A stretch of 15,690 bases of DNA, from the NCBI GenBank assembly GCA_028287205.1, contig JAQBQC010000364.1, positions 1-15,690 on the forward strand, in the 5' to 3' direction. A program made the position numbers and the translations under genes. Shown in pieces: positions 1-7,614 of the stretch. How positions within the stretch are numbered: position 1 is the stretch's first letter; each line of letters opens with the position of its first letter. Origin of the DNA: Gemmatimonadota bacterium (GTDB lineage: Bacteria > Gemmatimonadota > Gemmatimonadetes > Gemmatimonadales > Gemmatimonadaceae). The notes beneath the pieces were generated by a model. That model saw nothing but the letters and a program-made list of their open reading frames with translations, was not told the origin of the DNA and did no database searches.

Positions 1-193
1 GCACGTCGGCGAGCGCGCCGTCGCCGGAGCGCGGCTGCACGAGCCGCTGCCACAGCTCACGCCTCGAGATCGCAACACCTTCGTCGAGCTCCAGATGCCC
101 AGTGACCTCGAGCAGCCGGCCCACTGCGGCCGCCCGCTCGACGTAGCGGCTCATCCAGAACACGTCCTCGGCAACACGACAGAGCATCGCCAT
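1..193 (-). CDS. Alpha-E (DUF403) domain protein, N-terminal part, cut by window edge
   Basis: The visible 64 residues begin MAMLCRVAEDVFWMSRYVER and continue with AAAVGRLLEVTGHLELDEG. This is the typical start of alpha-E/DUF403 proteins (family pattern: L-S-R-V-A-x-x-x-Y-W-M-x-R-Y-x-E-R-A). Alpha-E proteins are all-helical, of unknown biochemical role, and almost always encoded beside a circularly permuted ATP-grasp protein and a transglutaminase, as here. The start follows the stop of the ATP-grasp gene by one base, and a strong ribosome site (GGAGGG, positions 201-206 read on the minus strand) lies 7 bases before it. A second in-frame ATG two codons later is possible. Family members are about 300 residues, so roughly four fifths of the gene lies beyond position 1. 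The family call is firm; the function is unknown. Confidence 0.9.
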   Translation of the reverse strand, partial: MAMLCRVAEDVFWMSRYVERAAAVGRLLEVTGHLELDEGVAISRRELWQRLVQPRSGDGALADV

Positions 194-194
194 G

Positions 195-1658
195 TCAGCT
201 CCCTCCGGCGGCCAGCACCCAGGTATCCTTTCCGCCGCCGCCCTGCGATGAGTTCACGACCAGCGAGCCGCTGCGGAGCGCCACGCGCGTGAGCCCACCC
301 GGCTGCACCTTCACCTCGCGACCGAACAGAAGGAATGGGCGCAGATCGATGTGCCTTCCCTCGAGATGATCGTTGTCCCAGCACGGCGAGCGCGAGAGCG
401 CGAGTGTGGGCTGCGCGATGAAGCCGCGCGGATCGGCCTTGATGCGCTCCGCGTACAGCTCACGATCGGCCCGAGACGCGTGTGGCCCGATCAGCATTCC
501 GTAGCCGCCGCTCTCGTTCACGGACTTCACGACGAGCTTGTCGAGATTCTCGAGAACATAGTCTCGCTCCTTCTGCCGCGTGGGCAGATAGGTCGGCACG
601 TTCGCGATCACCGGCTCTTCGCCAAGATAATACTTTATGATGTCCGGCACGTACGCGTAGATCGCCTTGTCATCCGCGACGCCCGTTCCGATCGCATTGG
701 CGAGGCTGACGCGCCCCAGCCGGTAACTCGCGACGAGCCCCGGCACTCCGAGCAGCGAGTCCGAGCGAAAGGTGAGCGGATCGAGAAAGTCGTCGTCGAC
801 GCGGCGATAGATCACGTCCACGCGCTTGCGTCCCTCGGTGGTGCGCATGAACACGCTTGCGTCGTCCACGAAGAGATCCGAGCCCTGCACGAGCTCCACC
901 CCCATCGCCTTTGCGAGAAACGCATGCTCGAAGTACGCCGAGTTGAACGCGCCCGGCGTGAGCAGCACCACTACGGGATCCTCGGCTGTTGGCGGCGCGA
1001 TCGATCGCAGCACATCGAGCAGATCCTGCGGATATCCCTCCACCGGCCGCACATCGTAGTCCTGGAAGAGCTGCGGCCAGGTGCGCTTGAGCACGCGCCG
1101 ATTCTCGACGACGTAGGACACACCGGACGGCGTGCGCAGGTTGTCCTCGAGCACGAGCAGCTCGCCGTTGCCGTCGCGAACGAGATCGCTGCCCACGATG
1201 TGCGTGTACACGCCGAGCGGCACGTCCACCTGACGGAACTCGCGGCGATATCCGCGCGCGCCGAGCACGAGCTCGGGAGGAATCACACCCGATCGCAGGA
1301 TGCGCTGATCGTGATACACGTCGTGCAGAAACAGATTCAGCGCGCGCACGCGCTGCTCGAGCCCGCGCTCGATGCGCGTCCACTCCTCGGCAGTGATGAT
1401 GCGCGGGATCAGATCGAAGGGCATGATCTTCTCGACCCCTTCCGTGCCCTGATTCACCGCGAAGGTGATTCCGCGCACCGTGAACGAGAGCTCCGCGGCG
1501 CGCTGCCGGCGCGCGACATCGGCGGAGCTCAGCGTCGCGAGGCGCCGCGCGAGCGTGGAATAGTGCGAGCGCACGACGCCCGGCGTCTCGAACATCTCGT
1601 CCCAGAATGCGCCGGGATCGTAGGGAGGAATCACGCGCTCCGGCGCGGCGGCGGTCAT
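195..1658 (-). CDS. Circularly permuted ATP-grasp protein (DUF404/DUF407 type)
   Basis: A protein of 487 residues from the ATG at 1658. Seen in the sequence: a conserved N-terminal block ([21 protein letters not shown], from about residue 66), [18 protein letters not shown] (about 170-187), the ATP-grasp-like [11 protein letters not shown] (about 378-388), HIDLRPF (about 436-442) and the family's C-terminal signature [13 protein letters not shown]. These mark the circularly permuted ATP-grasp family, predicted amidoligases that would couple ATP hydrolysis to amide or peptide bond formation; substrates are not known. The start was chosen because its ATG overlaps the upstream transglutaminase stop (ATGA, 1655-1658). 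An ATG ten codons earlier (1688) would overlap that gene by 34 bases and looks less likely. The protein is probably cytoplasmic, with no signal peptide. It sits third in a four-gene operon and is probably translated by coupling. Confidence 0.92.
   Translation of the reverse strand: MTAAAPERVIPPYDPGAFWDEMFETPGVVRSHYSTLARRLATLSSADVARRQRAAELSFTVRGITFAVNQGTEGVEKIMPFDLIPRIITAEEWTRIERGLEQRVRALNLFLHDVYHDQRILRSGVIPPELVLGARGYRREFRQVDVPLGVYTHIVGSDLVRDGNGELLVLEDNLRTPSGVSYVVENRRVLKRTWPQLFQDYDVRPVEGYPQDLLDVLRSIAPPTAEDPVVVLLTPGAFNSAYFEHAFLAKAMGVELVQGSDLFVDDASVFMRTTEGRKRVDVIYRRVDDDFLDPLTFRSDSLLGVPGLVASYRLGRVSLANAIGTGVADDKAIYAYVPDIIKYYLGEEPVIANVPTYLPTRQKERDYVLENLDKLVVKSVNESGGYGMLIGPHASRADRELYAERIKADPRGFIAQPTLALSRSPCWDNDHLEGRHIDLRPFLLFGREVKVQPGGLTRVALRSGSLVVNSSQGGGGKDTWVLAAGGS
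201..206 (-). promoter_or_regulatory. Ribosome binding site of the alpha-E gene
   Basis: GGAGGG on the minus strand, 7 bases before the ATG at 193. It lies inside the last codons of the ATP-grasp gene and fixes the start of the downstream gene. Confidence 0.7.
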
Positions 1659-2608
1659 TCGCTCGCCATCTGCAAATCGACCACCCACGCGTCCTTCTTC
1701 GGCACGAGGCGGCTGCCCGCCATTCCCGTGAACGAGCCCGATGTCGGCGCAACGTCGGCGTAGTCGCGGCCCACGGCGACGGTGATGTAGCTCATGCCGG
1801 GGCGGCGATGGTGCGTCGGATCGTAGGCCATCGCGATCAGGCGCGACGGATCGGAAGGATCAGGAAGAATTGCCTCGAACCACGCGTGCGGGGCGCCCTC
1901 GCCGAGGACGTGCCCCGACACGTAACGCGCCGGAACGCCGAGTGTGCGGAGCACCGCGATGGCGATGTGCGCGTAGTCCTGGCAGACGCCGCCACCCAGG
2001 TGAAGCGCCATCGCCGCGGGCGTCTGCACGCCGGTCTGGCCGTGCTGGTACCTGATCGCCTTGCTCGTCCACTCCCCCGCGAGAAGCGCGAGCATCCACT
2101 GGCGGAGTCCGTGCGAGCCGAGCGGCACGATCTCCTCGGGAACCGGCGCGTGTGGCAGGGCGGCGAGGAGCGCGGCCCCGGCTTCGCGAATGCGATCGTC
2201 CGGCGCGGTGAGCGCCGTGGGTGCGAGAAAGGGATCGACCGATGCATTGGCGCGCAGCCGCTGCGCGGTTGGCGGCGCGATCCGCTCCACCTCGAACTCC
2301 ACGGCGAAGCGCACGGACTCTTCCACGCGTGACGCGCGCACCTTGCACGCGCGATTGCCGAAGCGATCGTTCTCCCACTCGAGCGATACGTTTTCAGCGC
2401 CGTGTACCGTGAGCTCGTGCGAGCGCAGCTCCTGGTCGCCGTATCGCTCCGGCGGGACCATGATCAATCGCTGCCGAACGTCGGTGATCGGCGCCGAATA
2501 GGTGTAGCGATATTCCTGCTGCACGCGCAGAGCCACGCGCGCGACATCGCTCCACTCTTTCGGGACGGTGATCGCGGGACGGGCGTTGAGGACGGCATCG
2601 GCCGTCAC
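1655..2608 (-). CDS. Transglutaminase-like protein, second of a tandem pair
   Basis: A protein of 317 residues starting at GTG 2608, which overlaps the upstream stop as GTGA. The open frame continues to 3076, but the extra part is low-complexity Arg-rich shadow of the neighbour. Residues about 25-110 form the beta-rich N-terminal domain usual in bacterial transglutaminase-like proteins ([20 protein letters not shown]). The papain-like core follows with an intact putative triad: C209 in [11 protein letters not shown]241 in APHAWFEA, D263 in AYDPTH. Such enzymes are cysteine peptidases or acyl transferases acting on amide bonds. With no signal peptide and an ATP-grasp partner next to it, it probably cleaves or transfers the peptide made by that partner; this role is inferred. 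A GGAGAG ribosome site lies 9 bases before the GTG. Confidence 0.92.
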   Translation of the reverse strand: MTADAVLNARPAITVPKEWSDVARVALRVQQEYRYTYSAPITDVRQRLIMVPPERYGDQELRSHELTVHGAENVSLEWENDRFGNRACKVRASRVEESVRFAVEFEVERIAPPTAQRLRANASVDPFLAPTALTAPDDRIREAGAALLAALPHAPVPEEIVPLGSHGLRQWMLALLAGEWTSKAIRYQHGQTGVQTPAAMALHLGGGVCQDYAHIAIAVLRTLGVPARYVSGHVLGEGAPHAWFEAILPDPSDPSRLIAMAYDPTHHRRPGMSYITVAVGRDYADVAPTSGSFTGMAGSRLVPKKDAWVVDLQMASE

Positions 2609-3483
2609 TGCTCGCTGCTCTCCGCTCCCGACACGCTGAGTCCTGGGGGAGGAGGTACCGAGCCATCGTCCGCGAGCTCCGGATTGACCTCGTCGGCCCA
2701 CACCGTCATGCGCTCGAGTCGAATCGCGCCGTACGACGTAGTCATCGCGACGTCTGCCGCGTCGCGTCCGTAGCCGATCACCACGCGACCGATGCGCGGC
2801 ACGTTGTGTCGAGCATCGAACGTGAACCAGCGCCCGCCGATGAATGCCTCGAACCACGCGTGAAAATCCATCGCGCCTTCGACGACGCCCACCGCGATGT
2901 CGGGCAGATAGCCGAAGGTGTAGCGCGCGGGAATGTTGAGCGCCCTGCAGAACGCGACCGCGAGCAGCGCGAAGTCGCGGCACACGCCGAAGCGTCGTTG
3001 ATACACGGTGAAAGCGGTGACGTCCGGGGAGCTGCTCCCGCCCCTGTACTCGATGTTCTGGTGAATCCAGTCGCATACAGCCTGCACCCGCTCCCAGCTC
3101 TGCGGCGAGTTGCCGAACAAGCGCCAGGCGTCGTTCGACAAAATGTCCGATTCCACATAGCGGCTCGGGAGCGTGAACTCGAGCGCCTCGTCGGGAAGCT
3201 CGGCCACCGGCGTGAGCGGCGTGCCCGGATGCGACGGATCGGGCTCGTCGTCCACATCGACGACGGCATCGTAGCGCAGCGTGGTGATCCCCTCGGGAAG
3301 GCTCAGCCGCCAGCAGATGTTGCCGAAACTGTCGCGGTACTCGCGAATGGCGAGTGCCGGATCGACCCAGCGCGACTCGTACACCGTGCGGTGCGTGCCA
3401 TCGGAGCGGGCACGCACGAGCATCACCGCCGGTACGACCGACAGAGCCTCGTACTGGAATTCACATCCCACCCGCACCCGCAT
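2605..3483 (-). CDS. Transglutaminase-like protein, first of a tandem pair
   Basis: A protein of 292 residues. The start at 3483 was preferred over one 26 codons upstream (3561) because family members begin near MRVRVGCEFQYEA and GGAGG (3491-3495, minus strand) lies 7 bases before it. Residues 1-115 form the N-terminal beta domain. The catalytic core shows C168 (RRFGVCRDFA), H208 (DFHAWFEA) and D223 (WFTFDARHN), so all three expected catalytic residues are present. It differs considerably from the second transglutaminase, so the pair is an old duplication or a two-subunit arrangement rather than a recent copy. It is the first gene of the operon and overlaps the next by 4 bases. Function is inferred from family and context: amide-bond cleavage or transfer within an ATP-grasp/alpha-E peptide system. 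Confidence 0.92.
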   Translation of the reverse strand: MRVRVGCEFQYEALSVVPAVMLVRARSDGTHRTVYESRWVDPALAIREYRDSFGNICWRLSLPEGITTLRYDAVVDVDDEPDPSHPGTPLTPVAELPDEALEFTLPSRYVESDILSNDAWRLFGNSPQSWERVQAVCDWIHQNIEYRGGSSSPDVTAFTVYQRRFGVCRDFALLAVAFCRALNIPARYTFGYLPDIAVGVVEGAMDFHAWFEAFIGGRWFTFDARHNVPRIGRVVIGYGRDAADVAMTTSYGAIRLERMTVWADEVNPELADDGSVPPPPGLSVSGAESSEQ

Positions 3484-3490
3484 CGCATTG

Positions 3491-3495
3491 CCTCC
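3491..3495 (-). promoter_or_regulatory. Ribosome binding site deciding the first transglutaminase start
   Basis: GGAGG on the minus strand followed by 7 bases and ATG 3483. No comparable site precedes the longer alternative start at 3561. Confidence 0.65.
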
Positions 3496-3620
3496 GAGGC
3501 TCCGAACCCGACCAGTACCCGCGGCGCTCGGCGCCTGCGTCTGCACACGATAGCAGAACATGTGAGCGCTCCGACACTAACCACTTGGTCAGGATGCGCA
3601 GCACGCAGCTTCGCCAGCCG

Positions 3621-3646
3621 ATTCTGCCCGCATGAAGGGCAGGAAT
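3621..3646. repeat. Inverted repeat (hairpin or operator candidate)
   Basis: ATTCTGCCC, a 7-base loop (GCATGAA) and GGGCAGGAAT: nine pairs with one bulged base. It lies near the middle of the divergent intergenic region, where an operator shared by both genes could sit. No T-run follows on either strand, so it does not look like an intrinsic terminator. Its role is not known. Confidence 0.4.
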
Positions 3647-3744
3647 AGTGCCCGCCCACGAGTACGCTCTGGCGGTGAGCGCAGGGCCTCCGTAGCGTAA
3701 CGGGGCGGAGCGCTATCGCGTCACGACGCACGCCGAAAGCATCT

Positions 3745-3750
3745 GGAGGA
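3745..3750 (+). promoter_or_regulatory. Ribosome binding site pointing to an ATC start
   Basis: GGAGGA followed by 7 bases (AAACCGT) and then ATC 3758. There is no ATG, GTG or TTG in the expected interval. The site is strong and correctly spaced only for 3758. Confidence 0.6.
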
Positions 3751-3757
3751 AAACCGT

Positions 3758-4588
3758 ATCCGGAAGATTACCGCGAGCACCGTCATCGCCGCCGTGTTGG
3801 CCGGGCTGCCGAGCGCGATCGCTCCGTCCGCAACTGCCGCTCGCGGGAGCACGCTCGTCGTCAGCGCGTACGAGTACAGCTTCCAGTCGGCCGACAGCGT
3901 CGCCGCCGGTGTCGTCACCGTGCGGCTGGTGAATCACGGGAAGATCGGGCATCAGGTTGCGCTCGCGCGGCTCGACGACAGCTCCTCACTCGTGCGAGTG
4001 ATGCGGTCGTTGGTCGACAACAAGGCGCACACCGGCGGCATTCGATGGAGCGGTGGAGTCGAAAGCGCGATCCCCGGCGATTCGAGCGAGACGATTCTCG
4101 CACTCGAGCCCGGACGTTACGTGATCGTGTGTGCGTACGACGGCGACAACGGACAGGCACACATGTCGCTGGGAATGATTCGGCCGCTCGTGGTCACGGC
4201 CGGTGTGGCGAAGGCCGCCATGGCGCTCCCCGCGACGGCGACGACGATTCGACTATCCGATTACGACGTGGCGGTGGCAGGTACCCTGCACAGCGGCAGA
4301 CAGCTCGTGCGCGTCGAGAACGCGGGCGCGCATCGGCATCACCTGAACCTCACGCGAATCAGGGACGGCGCGACACTGGACGAGATCATGAAGTGGGACG
4401 GCAAGAGCCAGCCGGCGCCGCTCGAGGACATGAGCGGCGGCGTAGCGGTGCTCGAGCCCGGTCAGGCGAGCGTCATCTCGTTGAATCTCGTACCCGGGCG
4501 CTATGAGCTCGCGTGCGTGATGTCGAACGACAGCAAGTCCAAGCCGCACTACATGCTCGGCATGCACGACGAGATCGCGGTCCAGTAG
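3758..4588 (+). CDS. Exported double cupredoxin-like protein; non-AUG (ATC) start
   Basis: A protein of 276 residues if read from ATC 3758, or 264 from the GTG at 3794. The longer form gives a proper signal peptide: Arg-Lys, a hydrophobic stretch, then a likely cleavage near residue 27 (SATA/ARG). The GTG form would lose the positive end. The mature part is an internal duplication. Domain 1 has NHGKIGH (H65), C125 in YVIVCAYD, then H135 and M140 in AHMSLGM. Domain 2 has NAGAHRHH (H194), C253 in ELACVMS, then H264 and M269 in PHYMLGM. Each half therefore carries a His-Cys-His-Met set like a type-1 copper site, with Cys-to-His gaps of 9 and 10 residues, longer than in plastocyanin. The copper and electron-transfer role is inferred from these residues; I do not recognise a named family. 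It stands alone and converges on the MFS gene, 3 bases away. Confidence 0.75.
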   Translation: MRKITASTVIAAVLAGLPSAIAPSATAARGSTLVVSAYEYSFQSADSVAAGVVTVRLVNHGKIGHQVALARLDDSSSLVRVMRSLVDNKAHTGGIRWSGGVESAIPGDSSETILALEPGRYVIVCAYDGDNGQAHMSLGMIRPLVVTAGVAKAAMALPATATTIRLSDYDVAVAGTLHSGRQLVRVENAGAHRHHLNLTRIRDGATLDEIMKWDGKSQPAPLEDMSGGVAVLEPGQASVISLNLVPGRYELACVMSNDSKSKPHYMLGMHDEIAVQ

Positions 4589-4591
4589 CGC

Positions 4592-6220
4592 CTAGTGCGC
4601 GTCCACCGGTCCGCTCATTGGCTGCGGCTTGCGAAGCACCAACACCGCCGGTGCCACGACCAGAAAGGAGAGCAGGATCAGCAGCCACGAATCGTTGTAC
4701 GCGAGCATCGATGCCTGCTTGTTGAGCGTCAGGTCGAGAAGCGCATACGCAGTCTTCTGCGCCTGCAGAAGCGAGCTCCCGTGCGCAACGAGACTTGCAA
4801 CCGCTCCCGAGTACCGCTGATCGAACGCGGGATTCCCGGCGAAGAAGTTCGCCGCAAGATCGGCGCGGTGAAACTGCACGTGTCTCGTGAGATAGGTGCT
4901 CAACACCGCGATCCCGAACGAGCCGCCGAGCTGGCGTGACAGGTTGATCAATCCCGAGGCCTGCTGGGCCTCGCTCGGCTTGAGACTTCCAAACGCAGCG
5001 TTGTTGATCGGTGTGAAGAGCAGACCCATCGCGGCTCCGCGAACGATGAGCGCGATGCGCGCATCTCCCTCTCCGGCCGCCGTGGTGAGATGGCCGAGGA
5101 TCCACATCGCGACGCTGAAGCCGACGACGCCGGCGATGATGAGATAGCGTGCGTCGACGAGCGGCTTCCTTCCGCTGAGCAGTCGCCCGCAGACCACCGC
5201 CATCACCGCCGTCGCAAGACCGCCCGGCAGCATGGTGAGCCCGGTCTCGGTGGGCGTGAAGCCGAGAATTCCCTGCGTGAAGAGCGGGAAGAGGAACGTT
5301 CCGCCATACAAGCCGAACCCGAGCACAACGAACAGGAAGATCGACGCAGACAGATCGCGGTTGTGAAGCACGCGAAAGTTGATGACCGGGTGCTTGTTCA
5401 GCGGCGATAGCTCCCACCACACCATCGCGACCAGGCACACCGCCGAGGCGAGTGAGAGGCGCACGATCAATGGGTCCGAGAACCAGTCCCTGCGATTGCC
5501 CTCCTCCAACACGTACTGCAGCGCGCCGATGCCGACGATCAGAAGCGCAATCCCGAGCCAGTCGACCGGATCAATCCGGCGCGCGCCCGGCGGATCCTTC
5601 AAAAAGGTCGTGACGAGAAAGGCCGAGACGATGCCGATCGGGATGTTGATGAAGAAGCACCAGTTCCACGTGTAGTTGTCGGTGATCCAGCCACCGAGCG
5701 TGGGCCCGAGCGTGGGCGCGACGATGATGCCGAGCAGGAAGATGGCCTGCACCATCCCCTGCTGCTCGCGCGGAAAGATCTGGCGAAGCGTGGCTTGCGC
5801 GGTGGAGAGGAGCGCAGCGCCGCCCGCACCCTGGAGCAACCGCCAGAGCACCAGCTCGCTCAGGCTGTGCGACGTGCCGCACAGAAACGAGGCGATGATG
5901 AACAGAAAGATCGAGAACGTCAGATAGTTGCGCCGGCCGAAGCGCGCCGTGAAAAACGCGGTCATCGGGAGCACGACGACGTTCGCAAGGATGTAGGAGG
6001 TGCTTACCCAGGCGATCTCCTCGCTCGTGGCGCCGAGATTTCCGGCCATCTGAGGGAGGGCGACGTTGATGATGGTGGTATCGAGCACCTCCATCATCGC
6101 GGCCGTGATGAGCCCGAGGAGGATGAGCCAGCGGTACGGAACGCCTTCGTCGCTGTCGGCCTGAGCGGGAGCTACCTGTGTCGCCACGTGAGTCGGTTCG
6201 GCTAGGGTCTGCGGGGTCAA
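4592..6220 (-). CDS. MFS multidrug exporter, DHA2 (EmrB/QacA-like) family
   Basis: A protein of 542 residues from TTG 6220, the usual length for 14-helix DHA2 transporters, which export drugs or other small molecules by proton antiport across the inner membrane. Seen in the sequence: LDTTIINVALPQMAGNLG (motif D1, about residues 46-63), FGRRNYL (motif A), GIIVAPTLGPTLGGW (motif C) and many hydrophobic segments. The N-terminus (about 30 residues) is polar and cytoplasmic. No ATG start exists; TTG 6220 overlaps the stop of a small upstream ORF as TTGA, and GTG 6187 is an alternative. Neither has a clear ribosome site, so the start is uncertain. No EmrA-like partner lies next to it. The substrate cannot be told from sequence. 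Confidence 0.92.
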   Translation of the reverse strand: MTPQTLAEPTHVATQVAPAQADSDEGVPYRWLILLGLITAAMMEVLDTTIINVALPQMAGNLGATSEEIAWVSTSYILANVVVLPMTAFFTARFGRRNYLTFSIFLFIIASFLCGTSHSLSELVLWRLLQGAGGAALLSTAQATLRQIFPREQQGMVQAIFLLGIIVAPTLGPTLGGWITDNYTWNWCFFINIPIGIVSAFLVTTFLKDPPGARRIDPVDWLGIALLIVGIGALQYVLEEGNRRDWFSDPLIVRLSLASAVCLVAMVWWELSPLNKHPVINFRVLHNRDLSASIFLFVVLGFGLYGGTFLFPLFTQGILGFTPTETGLTMLPGGLATAVMAVVCGRLLSGRKPLVDARYLIIAGVVGFSVAMWILGHLTTAAGEGDARIALIVRGAAMGLLFTPINNAAFGSLKPSEAQQASGLINLSRQLGGSFGIAVLSTYLTRHVQFHRADLAANFFAGNPAFDQRYSGAVASLVAHGSSLLQAQKTAYALLDLTLNKQASMLAYNDSWLLILLSFLVVAPAVLVLRKPQPMSGPVDAH

Positions 6221-6267
6221 CGCGTTGGGGACGCCGTTAAGTTCCTGACCGGCCAGTACTCGCTCAT
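6217..6267 (-). other. Possible 16-residue leader ORF before the MFS gene
   Basis: ATG 6267 opens the peptide MSEYWPVRNLTASPTR, whose TGA (6219-6217) overlaps the TTG start of the MFS gene. The 4-base overlap matches the coupling used by other genes in this window and would explain a weak TTG start without its own ribosome site. Against it, no good ribosome site precedes the ATG and the frame is open further upstream, so chance is quite possible. Confidence 0.25.
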
Positions 6268-6342
6268 TAAGAAAAGCACCGGACTTTCGCCCGGCCCCAG
6301 TGTCCGTTCACCCACCGGGCGCAGTCGTCCACCACCCAGCGG

Positions 6343-6371
6343 TTCACTCCTGCCGGGGTGGCGCATATTCT
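6343..6371 (+). promoter_or_regulatory. Candidate promoter of the barrel/DoxX/LytS/LytTR operon
   Basis: TTCACT (6343-6348), a 17-base spacer, then TATTCT (6366-6371). Each box matches four of six consensus bases. Transcription would begin at about 6377, which is the GTG start itself, giving a leaderless message. This agrees with the lack of a ribosome site before the GTG. Prediction by eye only. Confidence 0.35.
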
Positions 6372-6376
6372 CCCGC

Positions 6377-7240
6377 GTGCGCATTTCATTTGGAGTTCTC
6401 GTCGCGTTGGCCGGTGCCGCCATTCCCGCCGCGCGGGCCCAGTGTCGTCCCGGGCCCAATAGCAACGAAGCCAAGCTCCTCGCTTTCTATTCCGTTCCCA
6501 TCGCCTTCTCCGCGCTCGACGCGCCACATCGCGAAGCGGCGTGGCACGTGGAGCTCCAGGCGGAGGTGTCCCCCGTTCCTACGGCAGACCCGGCGATCGA
6601 GCATGCGAGCGAGTGCTACACCGCGAGCTCCCAGCAGCACTCGCGCCTCACGCGCGTCTTCGCGCGTCCTCGGCTGCTCCTCACGCTGCCCCTGGGTCTC
6701 GCCCTCGAGGCCAGCTACATCCCGCCGGTGCAGATCGGCGACGCGCATCCGCATCTCGGCAGCGCCGCGTTATCAGAAACGGCGCCACTGGGCGGCTTCG
6801 GCCCCTTCGGCTCATCCGCGCTGATGGTTCGCGCGCACGGCACGGTCGGACATGTGAGCGGTCCGATCACCTGCGCCCAGGGATCGCTCCAGCAAACCGA
6901 TCCCGAGGCCGCGTGTTATGGCAACACTCCATCGAACGACAGGTTCAACCCGACGATGTTCGGTCTCGAGGGTGTGTACGGTGTCGCGAGCCGCGGCGGG
7001 CGTTTCGAATTCTTCGCCGGCTCGGGCGTCACCTGGCTGCGCCCGCGCTTCGAGGTGGCCTTCACGAACCTCGACGGGGTCACCGACAACACGCGCATCG
7101 AGGTCAATCTCACGCGCCTGGCACTGCTGGGCGGCGCAACCCTGCACCTCCCCGCGTCGTTCGCGCTGACCACCGAGGTGTATTCCGTCCCCAAGGACGT
7201 GACGACCTGGCGGGTCGGCGCGAGCTACCGGCTGCACTAA
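6377..7240 (+). CDS. Exported protein, possible outer-membrane beta-barrel
   Basis: A protein of 287 residues from GTG 6377, with a clear signal peptide (MRISFGVLVALAGAAIPAARA, cleavage near residue 21). The mature part has alternating polar and hydrophobic strands, Gly/aromatic turns and a final strand WRVGASYRLH, as in outer-membrane barrels. Four cysteines (23, 80, 166, 180) could form disulphides in the periplasm. I do not recognise a specific family. It opens a four-gene operon; its TAA shares one base with the ATG of the DoxX-like gene (TAATG). The strong coupling suggests a job in envelope transport or sensing linked to the two-component system downstream, but this is inference. Confidence 0.75.
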   Translation: MRISFGVLVALAGAAIPAARAQCRPGPNSNEAKLLAFYSVPIAFSALDAPHREAAWHVELQAEVSPVPTADPAIEHASECYTASSQQHSRLTRVFARPRLLLTLPLGLALEASYIPPVQIGDAHPHLGSAALSETAPLGGFGPFGSSALMVRAHGTVGHVSGPITCAQGSLQQTDPEAACYGNTPSNDRFNPTMFGLEGVYGVASRGGRFEFFAGSGVTWLRPRFEVAFTNLDGVTDNTRIEVNLTRLALLGGATLHLPASFALTTEVYSVPKDVTTWRVGASYRLH

Positions 7241-7614
7241 TGGAGGCGCCGTGGCCGGTCCGCCTCGGATGGGTGCGGATCGCCGAGCTGGGACTCGGAT
7301 TGCTGTTCGTGCTTGCCGGACTGGTGAAGCTGTCGGGCATGCCGTTCATGGTCGAGCTCTTCAGGAGCCTCGGCTTCGGGCAGTGGCTGCGATACGTGAC
7401 CGCGCTCGTCGAGCTCGCGGGAGGCGCGTTGCTGATCGCGGGACGCATGGAGTATCTCGCCGCGCTGGCGCTCGCCGTGATCATGGTGGGGGCAACGGTC
7501 GCGAGCATCGTCGTGTTCAACCGGTCGTGCATTCCACCGCTGCTCACGTTCATGCTGCTGATGGTGCTCGCGTGGAAGCACCACCCTTCCGAGGGGGATC
7601 GCGCGGGGCAATGA
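7240..7614 (+). CDS. DoxX-like small membrane protein
   Basis: A protein of 124 residues with about four membrane helices (roughly residues 12-32, 50-68, 72-93 and 97-112). The opening pattern (RIAELGLGLLFVLAGLVKL, then a loop, then VTALVELAGGALLIAGR) is that of the DoxX/DoxX_2 group, inner-membrane proteins whose biochemical role is mostly undefined. Some members act in redox processes. One cysteine (97) lies in the last loop; no CxxC pair is present. The start ATG overlaps the upstream stop by one base, and the stop overlaps the kinase start (ATGA, 7611-7614), so all are probably translated as one unit. Confidence 0.8.
   Translation: MEAPWPVRLGWVRIAELGLGLLFVLAGLVKLSGMPFMVELFRSLGFGQWLRYVTALVELAGGALLIAGRMEYLAALALAVIMVGATVASIVVFNRSCIPPLLTFMLLMVLAWKHHPSEGDRAGQ

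Larger units (their letters stand above)
3484..3757. other. Divergent intergenic region with weak promoter candidate
   Basis: 274 bases separate the minus-strand transglutaminase operon from the plus-strand double cupredoxin, so it should hold both promoters. On the minus strand an extended -10-like TGCTATCGT lies at 3547-3555, about 65 bases before the start, but I see no good -35. No convincing plus-strand promoter was found. A bulged inverted repeat lies at 3621-3646 (listed separately) and a short GGCGC-TCG-GCGCC repeat at 3523-3535. No gene is supported here. Confidence 0.4.

Noticed and set aside
351..1763. Long plus-strand open frame (470 codons) opposite the ATP-grasp gene
   Set aside because: Its product is rich in Arg/His/Glu/Ala with no family resemblance; it is the high-GC shadow of the recognised ATP-grasp gene.
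2609..3076. N-terminal extension of the second transglutaminase
   Set aside because: The added residues are Arg-rich shadow of the first transglutaminase gene; the GTGA overlap at 2605-2608 marks the real start.
3423..3731. Minus-strand frame with a CPSC motif (zinc-ribbon-like)
   Set aside because: The motif is isolated, the rest is low complexity, it overlaps the first transglutaminase start and the intergenic repeat, and no ribosome site is seen.
4473..5438. Minus-strand frame of 321 codons within the MFS gene
   Set aside because: Arg-rich composition and complete overlap with a well recognised transporter in another frame.
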